Positions 43,079 to 49,328 of a stretch of 64,000 nucleotides of DNA are shown here, one piece after another (the stretch's first letter is position 1; each line of letters begins with the position of its first letter). Position numbers and translations under genes: made by a program. The DNA comes from Streptomyces sp. NRRL S-1022 (GTDB lineage Bacteria; Actinomycetota; Actinomycetes; Streptomycetales; Streptomycetaceae), in contig NZ_JOIU01000001.1 of assembly GCF_000720135.1 (NCBI RefSeq), positions 124,001 to 188,000 on the forward strand. Reading direction: 5' to 3'. The notes under the pieces are model-generated. The model was not told the DNA's origin, ran no database searches, and saw only the letters and a program-made list of their open reading frames with translations.

Positions 43079-43789
43079 GTGACCACTACGGCGCAAGACC
43101 TGTTCGACTGGTCACCCCAGGCCGTCGTCTTCGACTGCGACGGCACCCTGATGGACAGCGAACGCCACTGGCAGGAAGCCCGGAACCAGGCATTCCGGGA
43201 GTACGGTCTCCAGGCACCACCCGGATTCCCGGAGCAGGCTGCGGGGCTGCACTACGAGGACTGCGGCCGGCTGATGGCACGTTCGGTGCGCAAGCCCGAA
43301 CTGGCGGAAGCCCTGACGGGCGCGCTGCTCGACCACTTCGTGGCCCTCGTCGCCGAAGACCCGGTGACCATGCCGGGCGCGGTCCAGCTCGTCCGGCTGC
43401 TCGCCGCCCGGCTGCCGCTGGCCGTGGCCAGCAACTGCCCGAGAGTAGTGGTCGAAGGCAGTCTGCAACGGGCCGGACTGCGCCCCTACTTCCGGCACAT
43501 CGTCGTCCCGGACAGCGGGGACGGCGTCCGCCCCAAGCCGCATCCGGACGTCTACGCCGTGGCGGCCCGGCTCTGTGGTGTGCGCCCGTGCAGCGCGCTG
43601 GCCGTCGAGGACTCACTGACCGGTGTGGAAGCGGCCCGCCGCGCCGGACTGCGGGTACTGGGCGTCGGCCCCCGGCCGCAACGCGACGGCGCCACACTCG
43701 CAGACCTGTGGTTACCGGGGCTGCACTCCCCCGAACTGCTCGACTGGGCCCGTTCGTGCGCCGCTCCGGAGCCGGGACCGGAGTTCTAG
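43079..43789 (+). CDS. HAD-superfamily phosphatase
   Basis: 236 residues from GTG 43079, chosen over the upstream ATG 43040 because AGGAGGACCT lies 3-9 bases ahead. Motif I is VVFDCDGTLMDS (Asp19, Asp21), motif II the ASNCPR region, motif III the Lys in RPKPHPDVY and motif IV VEDSLTGVEAARRAGL. It belongs to the beta-phosphoglucomutase/phosphoglycolate phosphatase branch with a helical cap. Placed divergent to a gamma-butyrolactone-receptor-like gene, it could dephosphorylate a butenolide or sugar-phosphate intermediate; this is inference. Confidence 0.85.
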   Translation: MTTTAQDLFDWSPQAVVFDCDGTLMDSERHWQEARNQAFREYGLQAPPGFPEQAAGLHYEDCGRLMARSVRKPELAEALTGALLDHFVALVAEDPVTMPGAVQLVRLLAARLPLAVASNCPRVVVEGSLQRAGLRPYFRHIVVPDSGDGVRPKPHPDVYAVAARLCGVRPCSALAVEDSLTGVEAARRAGLRVLGVGPRPQRDGATLADLWLPGLHSPELLDWARSCAAPEPGPEF

Positions 43790-43968
43790 ATCCGCCACCG
43801 AGGACGGGCTGCGGCAGGCGGTCGGCGGCAGCCTCGTGCGGCCGGGTCGGCGTAGTGCCCGCGGTGCGCGTGGGGAGCTCGCTGCGCGCGGGCTGGTGTT
43901 GATGGCAGACCAGTTGGAGGGCTTGCGGCGATTTGGGCTGCTGCCGCGGCATCGGCGCCGAGGGCTAG

Positions 43969-43988
43969 GGCCCGTCTTCAAAGTGGAT
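43969..43988 (+). repeat. Solo IS terminal inverted repeat
   Basis: GGGCCCGTCTTCAAAGTGGAT matches the inverted right end of the IS at 45478-45498 with one mismatch, and is preceded by CTAG (43965-43968) just as the IS right end is followed by CTAG. It is either the end of a second, deleted copy or the true outer end of a larger unit that includes the gene at 44076-44588. Confidence 0.65.
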
Positions 43989-44075
43989 ACCGGGTAGCAC
44001 ACACCGCAACCCCCCATCCCTGCCGCTAACGGCTCGACGGAGCCGCGTCAGTGCGGATGTCGATAGGATCCGGGC

Positions 44076-44588
44076 ATGTCAGACGCGATAGCGACCGCGA
44101 TCACTGCGGCGGCGGGCCTCGGTGGAGCGCTTCTCGGCTCGGTTCTCCCGCAACGCTTCAACGCCCGCGAACGCGCCGCCGAGGCCGAAATCGCCGACCG
44201 GAGAAGGTCCTTTGAGGAGCGGCGAGAGGCATACACGGCCATGAACCGTGCCTCCGAGCAATTCCACACGCTTCTCAAGGACGCCCTGCACCGCATCCGT
44301 GACGGCGTCTATGCCGAGGAGGATCGCACCCGTCTTGAGGATTCCCGCAGGGAGTACCGCGACCGCTACGCGGCAGCCCAAATGATCGTCCCCTTGCGGA
44401 TTATGGAGGCCTCGCGAGAACTCAACAAGGTGCTCGCTGAGGTCGACGCGGCGGCCAAGCGCATTGACCGCGGCCTCGCGCGTGACGGCGAGAGTGCAGA
44501 GCACCTACTCGTCGAGATAAAGCAGGCGGAGCCCCGGCTGGTAGCGATGCGGACACTGATGAGGGAAGACCTGGGGATCCGGGACTAG
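44076..44588 (+). CDS. Membrane-anchored coiled-coil protein of unknown function
   Basis: 170 residues. A short N-terminal hydrophobic helix (AIATAITAAAGLGGALLGSV) is followed by continuous charged helix (RERAAEAEIADRRRSFEERR, ASRELNKVLAEVDAAAKRID) typical of a single-pass membrane coiled coil. AGGATCC lies 6 bases ahead of the ATG. Its stop codon TAG is part of the CTAG that flanks the downstream IS, so the IS inserted exactly at its last codon or the gene travels with the element. No function can be assigned. Confidence 0.65.
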   Translation: MSDAIATAITAAAGLGGALLGSVLPQRFNARERAAEAEIADRRRSFEERREAYTAMNRASEQFHTLLKDALHRIRDGVYAEEDRTRLEDSRREYRDRYAAAQMIVPLRIMEASRELNKVLAEVDAAAKRIDRGLARDGESAEHLLVEIKQAEPRLVAMRTLMREDLGIRD

Positions 44589-45498
44589 AGATCGTCTTCA
44601 TAGTTCAGATCCAGAGCAGGATTGAGGCGATGGTGACGGCGGCCTGGAAGGACTCGCGGGTCTTGTCGTAGCGGGCGGCCAGGCCGCGCCATTGCTTGAG
44701 GCGGTCGAAGCAGCGTTCGACGACGTTGCGGAGGCGGTAGACGGCCTTATCGAAGCCGGGCGGTCGGCCGCCGGCGGGTCCACGCCGTCGGCGGCCGGCG
44801 GCGTGGTCCCTGCGTTCGGGGATCGTGTGGCGGATGCCGCGTCTGCGCAGGTAGGTGCGGATCTTGCGAGAGCTGTACCCCTTGTCGGCGATCACGTGGT
44901 CCGGTGTGGTGCGGGGACGGCCGGGACCGGTGCGAGGGACGTGGATCTCGGTCATGACCTGCTCGAACCGAGTGCAGTTGTTGGTGTTGCCGCCAGTGAG
45001 AACGAATCCGAGTGGGCGACCGCGTCCGTCGCAGGCGAGGTGGATTTTGGAGCTCAGTCCACCACGGGATCGGCCGAGGGCCTGATCACCCGCTTCGTCC
45101 CGATCACCAGTCCCCTTTTGCCCCCCGCGGCGTGTCGGTGGGCCCGCACGATCGTGGAGTCGACCGACACCAGCCAGTCGATGTCGCCAACCGCGTCCTT
45201 CTCCGCCTGGACCGCCCGCAGCATGCGACCGAACGTCCCGTCCAGGGCCCACCTGCGGAAGCGCGTGTGCAGCGTCTGCCACGAGCCCGTAGCGCTCCGG
45301 CACGTCCCGCCAGGCCGACCCGGTCCGCAGCTTCCACACGATCCCGTTCAACACCACCCGGTCATCCATCCGGGGCCGCCCAAAACCAGCAGGCGGGAGG
45401 AGCCGGGACAGCACTTCCCACTGCGCATCCGAAAGCTCATGCCGACGCACCACACACGACATGATCTCTCATCAGATGATCCACTTTGAAGACGGACC
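44589..45498 (-). mobile_element. IS5-family (IS427-like) insertion sequence
   Basis: A 910-base element with imperfect inverted ends (AGATCGTCTTCATAGTTCAG on the left, GGTCCGTCTTCAAAGTGGAT as the inverted right end) flanked by CTAG on both sides (44585-44588 and 45499-45502). It encodes one transposase frame on the minus strand. The left end is a poorer match than a second end found at 43969, see the solo terminal repeat. Confidence 0.75.
44605..45462 (-). CDS. IS5-family transposase, middle part out of frame
   Basis: 285 residues as read. The N-terminus (RRHELSDAQWEVLSRLLPPA, WKLRTGSAWRDVPERYG) and the C-terminal half (GRSRGGLSSKIHLACDGRG, PDHVIADKGYSSRKI, NVVERCFDRLKQWRGLAARY with the catalytic Asp and Glu) are normal. 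Between about 45115 and 45290 the text is garbled; the expected sequence (WQTLHTRFRRWALDG, DIDWLVSVDST with the first catalytic Asp) sits in the other frame. An extra G in the TACGGG codon pair near 45290 moves the frame out, and an AAAA stretch near 45115, probably the native programmed frameshift site, brings it back. The long open frame thus lacks the first catalytic Asp and the protein is probably inactive. Confidence 0.72.
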   Translation of the reverse strand: MSCVVRRHELSDAQWEVLSRLLPPAGFGRPRMDDRVVLNGIVWKLRTGSAWRDVPERYGLVADAAHALPQVGPGRDVRSHAAGGPGGEGRGWRHRLAGVGRLHDRAGPPTRRGGQKGTGDRDEAGDQALGRSRGGLSSKIHLACDGRGRPLGFVLTGGNTNNCTRFEQVMTEIHVPRTGPGRPRTTPDHVIADKGYSSRKIRTYLRRRGIRHTIPERRDHAAGRRRRGPAGGRPPGFDKAVYRLRNVVERCFDRLKQWRGLAARYDKTRESFQAAVTIASILLWI

Positions 45499-45751
45499 CT
45501 AGGCCGGGGCCCGGCGTCGGTGGTGGACGTGGTCGATCCGGTGGTGGTCGAGAGCGCGGTGGCGCTCGCGCGGCATCTTCTGCAGGGCGCGACCGGCGGC
45601 TGGCGGTGCTGGAGTGGTTCGCCGAGGCCGCCCCACCGGTGCAGCCGGGGGCGGCCCGGGTGCCGGAGCCCCGATCGGCGCCGTCCGAGCAGCACTTCTC
45701 CCAAATGGACGCGCAACGATTTACCCAATCGACCCTAGGGCACACAGGGTC

Positions 45752-46037
45752 ATGACGGCCGCCGACACGGCGACCGTGACCGCCCTCAACACGCGCGCTC
45801 AGGCCTGGCACATCCAGGCCGGCACCGTCGACACCAGCCATGCAGCCGCGCTGCGCGCCGGGCAGCATGCGCACGTGGGCGACGTGATCGTCACCCGTCT
45901 CAACCGGCGCCGCACGCTCGTGCGCGGCGGCCGCGACTTCGTCAAGAACGGCGATACCTGGACCGTCACCACGATCCCCGACGGCGACATCATCGCCCGC
46001 CACACCCCGCACCGCACCGTCTACCGGTGCCCGGTAC
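45752..46037 (+). pseudogene. Relaxase/helicase fragment (TrwC/TraA-like, from a conjugative element)
   Basis: The frame from ATG 45752 reads ATVTALNTRAQAWHIQAGTV, AGQHAHVGDVIVTRLNRRRT, LVRGGRDFVKNGDTWTVTTI: the RNA/DNA-helicase C-terminal OB-like part of MobF-type relaxases of actinobacterial conjugative plasmids. The preceding 250 bases hold no more of it in frame and the sequence ends where the MmyB-like gene ends. It documents a former conjugative element here. Confidence 0.6.
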
Positions 46038-46865
46038 TCACTCGCCCGACCGTAGGCGGTCCAGGGCGTCCTCGGAGTCCCCGTCGTCGGGCAGGTAGGC
46101 CAGGAAGTGGTGGCCGGGTTCGTCCACGGCGGCCAGCTTCACGTACCTGAGGCGCAGTTCGCCCACGGCCGGGTGCCGGAAGCGACGGACCGAGGGCTGG
46201 AACCCGGCTGTCTCCCGGCGCTCGTACCAGCGGGCCGCGTCACCGTCCGACAGCAGCTCGTCGGTGAGTTCGGCGAACCGCGGATCGTCCGGCCGGCGAG
46301 CGGCCCGTGACCGGAACTGGCCGAGCAGGGCACGGGCCTCGTTTTCCCAGTCGACGAGCAGGGTGCGCGCCGGCGGCCAGCGGAACACCAGCCAGAGGAG
46401 GTTGCGCTGCCTGGGGTGCAGCCGCGCCGGGTCGGTCAGTAGCGCGGCGTACCCGGCGTTCCACGCCAGCAGGTCCCAGTGGGGGTCGAGGACCACGGCC
46501 GGGTGCGGTGTCATGGCCTGCACCAGGCTGAGCAGGTTGGGTGATACCCAGGTGGGGGCGTCGGCGGGTGGCCCGTCATCTTGTACGAACGACAGGACGT
46601 GCGCGGTTTCGGCGGCGTCCAGCCGCAGCACGCGCGACACCGCGCGCAGCACCTGCTCCGAGGTGCGCACCCGGCCCTGCTCCAGCCACGTGTACCAGGA
46701 GACGCTGATGCCGGCGAGTTCCGCCACCTCGGCCCGCCGCAGCCCGGGCGTCCGGCGGCCCGGGGCATGCGGCAGGCCCACATTCCCCGGCGTGAGCCGT
46801 TCACGGCGGGACCGCAGGAAAGCCCCCAGCTCGCGGCGGGAGGACCCGGCCGGGTGCGTGGGCAC
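46038..46865 (-). CDS. MmyB-like helix-turn-helix transcriptional regulator
   Basis: 275 residues if it starts at GTG 46865; the frame is open to 47108 but the extra 81 residues are low-complexity and unlike the family. The helix-turn-helix is LGAFLRSRRERLTPGNVGLP then RTPGLRRAEVAELAGISVSW, followed by the MmyB-like ligand domain with VVLDPHWDLLAWNAGYAALL, RNLLWLVFRWPPARTLLVDW and LRLRYVKLAAVDEPGHHFLA. These regulators usually sit divergent to the oxidoreductase or transporter they control; here the MFS pump at 47212 is divergent. Confidence 0.85.
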   Translation of the reverse strand: MPTHPAGSSRRELGAFLRSRRERLTPGNVGLPHAPGRRTPGLRRAEVAELAGISVSWYTWLEQGRVRTSEQVLRAVSRVLRLDAAETAHVLSFVQDDGPPADAPTWVSPNLLSLVQAMTPHPAVVLDPHWDLLAWNAGYAALLTDPARLHPRQRNLLWLVFRWPPARTLLVDWENEARALLGQFRSRAARRPDDPRFAELTDELLSDGDAARWYERRETAGFQPSVRRFRHPAVGELRLRYVKLAAVDEPGHHFLAYLPDDGDSEDALDRLRSGE

Positions 46866-47211
46866 GGCGCTCACCGGCCGGCGCGCCGGCCACCGCAGCG
46901 GCGGCCGGCCCCGGCCGGCGGGGAACCGCGGTCCGCGGGGGGCGGGGTGCAGGGGTCCGGAGGCGATAGCCGGACGCGCGTCATCGTGCCCCTCCTTGGG
47001 ACAGCGAGCGTCCGCCCGAACGCGGGCGCTCTCTCCTGATGCTGCCGTCACCAGGCGCGATGCCGGACCGGCAGGCTGTGCCTGATGGTAATAGCCAGCG
47101 GTCTTCACCCCGCAGGGCCCGCTGTTGAACTGGTGGGGGACCGCGTCCGCCCGGGACCGGTTCCCCTGTCACTCGTCCTCGTCGGACCCTCTCGGAAGGG
47201 GCGCCCACCTC
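46866..47211. promoter_or_regulatory. Divergent regulatory region between the MmyB-like gene and the MFS gene
   Basis: 346 bases if the starts chosen are right. It contains a purine-rich GGAAGGGG (47194-47201) ahead of the MFS start. No clear operator symmetry found; the left part may instead be N-terminal coding sequence of the regulator. Confidence 0.35.
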
Positions 47212-48381
47212 GTGGTCACCACCGTGCCAGCACCTGCGGCAACCTTGCCCGCGTCCTCCCTTCGGCTGTTGGGCACCGCCGGATTCGTCAGCAACTTCGA
47301 CCGCTTTTGCGTCGCACCCATGCTGGTGCTCATCGGCCGGCGGCTCGGAACCCCGCTTCCCACCGTGGTGTGGGTGGCGAGCGGCTACTACCTCGCCTAC
47401 GGGCTGATGCAGCCGGTGTGGGGGGTGGCCAGCGACCACTGGGGCCGCGTGAGGGTGATGAGGGTGTCGCTGACCGGCGCGTCGCTCGCCGCCGTGGCCT
47501 CGGCCCTCGCTCCCGACACCCCCGTGCTGATCGTGGCCCGCGCCCTGGCCGGCGCGTTCTTCGCCGCCTCCATCGCCGCCTCGCTAACGTACGTGGGCGA
47601 CACGGTACCCACCGCGACACGGCAGCGCTCCCTCAGCGCGCTGATGACCGCGTTCGCGCTGGGCACCGCCATGGCCACGGTGGTCGCCGGAGCGCTGGCG
47701 CACTGGTTTACGTGGCGGCTGGTGTTCGCGCTGCCTGGCGTCCCCGCCGCCTGCCTGGCGGTGGCACTGCGCCGTCTGCCCGAGCCCGAACGGGCCCGCT
47801 CAGGCCGCCTGATGGCGCCGTTCCGCGTGGTCCTGTCCGCACGGTGGCAGTGGTACGTCATGGCGGTGGCGCTGCTGGAGGGGGCGGTGCTGCTGGGCTT
47901 TCTGACCTACCTGGCCCCGGCGCTGGAGGCGCACGGGGCTTCTGCCACCCTGGCCGGCGCGGTCGCGGCCCTGTACGGGGTCGGTTCCATGGCGGCGGCG
48001 CAGGTGGTCAAGCGGCTCGTCGGACGGTGGTCCCCGACAGGCCTGATTGTGGCCGGCGGGGTGCAGATGGCCCTTGCGTACCTGTTCGCCGGCTGCAGCC
48101 GGTCCACCGGGGTGCTCGTCGTGGTCGCCCTGCTCCTGGGGGGCGGCTGGTCCTTCATGCACTCCACGGTCCAGTCGTGGGCGACGGACCTGTGCCCGGC
48201 GGCCCGCGCGACGGGAGTGGCCCTGTTCGGCCTCGCGCTTTACGCGGGCAGCGCCGCGGCCACCGCGCTGGCGGCCTCCACCGCTCAGGCGCACGACTAC
48301 CGTTCCCTGTTCTGGTCGGCGGCGTTCTTGACTGTGCCCGTGACGGTGGTCGCGGCTGTGGGCCGGGCACGCTGTCCTTGA
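47212..48381 (+). CDS. MFS transporter
   Basis: 389 residues from GTG 47212. Twelve hydrophobic segments can be traced, with the MFS signature between helices 2 and 3 (GVASDHWGRVRVMRVSLTG) and a typical helix 4-5 region (VGDTVPTATRQRSLSALMTA). It resembles drug-proton antiporters of the DHA1 type. Substrate unknown; probably exports a small molecule sensed by the divergent MmyB-like regulator. Confidence 0.88.
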   Translation: MVTTVPAPAATLPASSLRLLGTAGFVSNFDRFCVAPMLVLIGRRLGTPLPTVVWVASGYYLAYGLMQPVWGVASDHWGRVRVMRVSLTGASLAAVASALAPDTPVLIVARALAGAFFAASIAASLTYVGDTVPTATRQRSLSALMTAFALGTAMATVVAGALAHWFTWRLVFALPGVPAACLAVALRRLPEPERARSGRLMAPFRVVLSARWQWYVMAVALLEGAVLLGFLTYLAPALEAHGASATLAGAVAALYGVGSMAAAQVVKRLVGRWSPTGLIVAGGVQMALAYLFAGCSRSTGVLVVVALLLGGGWSFMHSTVQSWATDLCPAARATGVALFGLALYAGSAAATALAASTAQAHDYRSLFWSAAFLTVPVTVVAAVGRARCP

Positions 48382-48439
48382 GGGACGGCTCGGGCGGGTG
48401 GCAAGGAATGGACCGGCAGCCGCGCTGCGGCGGGAGGGC

Positions 48440-48700
48440 TCAGAGGTGGCTGAGGACGTTGACCGCGCGGCCGTTCGGGTCGCGGACGAAGAAGCGGCGC
48501 ACCCCCCACTCGTCGTCGCTCAGCGGGTGCACGGTCTCGGCGCCGCGTTCTGTCATCGCCGCGTACACGGCGTCCACGTCCTCGACCTCGATGCTCAGGT
48601 CCATAGCGGCTGTCCGTTCCCGCACCCGAACCTCAACGTCGGGGCGGACCGCGCTCAAGCGGTCCCAGCCCAGCAGGTCCGGGGATACCGTTGGATCGTC
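48440..48700 (-). pseudogene. VOC (glyoxalase-like) protein, C-terminal half
   Basis: The frame shows MDLSIEVEDVDAVYAAMTER, GAETVHPLSDDEWGVRRFFV and RDPNGRAVNVLSHL, the second beta-alpha-beta-beta-beta unit of a VOC protein including its metal-ligand Glu/His region. The first half is missing, with no start upstream other than a TTG at 48658. Confidence 0.65.
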
Positions 48701-49000
48701 AGTTCCCCGCCCCGCGCCCTGCGGAGGCCACGATGAGCGACCAGCCGGCCCCCGCCGTCACCACCCGGCCTCAACCACGGCGCGCAAGAGCGGGGAGCTG
48801 TGGACAGGGGACGAAGGACGGGCGCGGCGGTGCGCATCCGACGCGGTCCATGCCGGACGCGCGCTCCGCCGCAGGTCGGAGAGGCTGCTCGACGATCACG
48901 CCCGGACGGTACGAACGAGGCTTCCGCACCACTGGCCCACGGCACGCATTCGCCCGCAAGACCGTGGGACAGCAGGCTCGTGAGGCGGGCCGGACCACGG
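48701..49000. other. Gene-free stretch
   Basis: About 300 bases without a believable frame. The plus-strand frames here are overlaps without codon structure. Confidence 0.4.
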
Positions 49001-49294
49001 TCAGCCCAGCGGATCGAGGAAGGTCAGCACCGAGGCGTCCTCCTCGATCAGCGGGGCGAGGGCGGCATTGAAGGGGCCGCCGTAGGGAGCCTTCAGGTGG
49101 GCCTGGAAGGCGTCCTCGTCCCGGTACGCCTCGAAGATCCAGTAGGCGCGCGGGTTGGACGCCTTGGTGTAGACGTCGAAGGCCAGGTTGCCGTCTTCCT
49201 CGCGCACCTTCTCGGCGTAGTTCCGGATGAGGCCGGCGACCTCGTCCTGCGCTCCCTCGCGTGCGGTGAACTCGGCGAGCAGGGTCTTGTTCAC
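49001..49294 (-). CDS. ABM-family quinol/antibiotic monooxygenase
   Basis: 97 residues, one dimeric alpha-beta barrel ABM domain: LLAEFTAREGAQDEVAGLIR, GNLAFDVYTKASNPRAYWIF and EAYRDEDAFQAHLKAPY. Relatives oxidise quinols or aromatic polyketides without cofactor or detoxify reactive small molecules. It starts at GTG 49294, 34 bases after the GH32 stop, so it may be the last gene of that transcript, though function suggests an independent role. Confidence 0.85.
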   Translation of the reverse strand: MNKTLLAEFTAREGAQDEVAGLIRNYAEKVREEDGNLAFDVYTKASNPRAYWIFEAYRDEDAFQAHLKAPYGGPFNAALAPLIEEDASVLTFLDPLG

Positions 49295-49328
49295 GGTGTG
49301 ATGTCCTTCGGTCGGGTCCGTGTGAGGG

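Noticed and set aside
47085..48983. A 632-codon plus-strand frame overlapping the MFS gene
   Set aside because: Arg/Gly/Pro-rich out-of-frame text; the MFS frame shows helices and the family signature.
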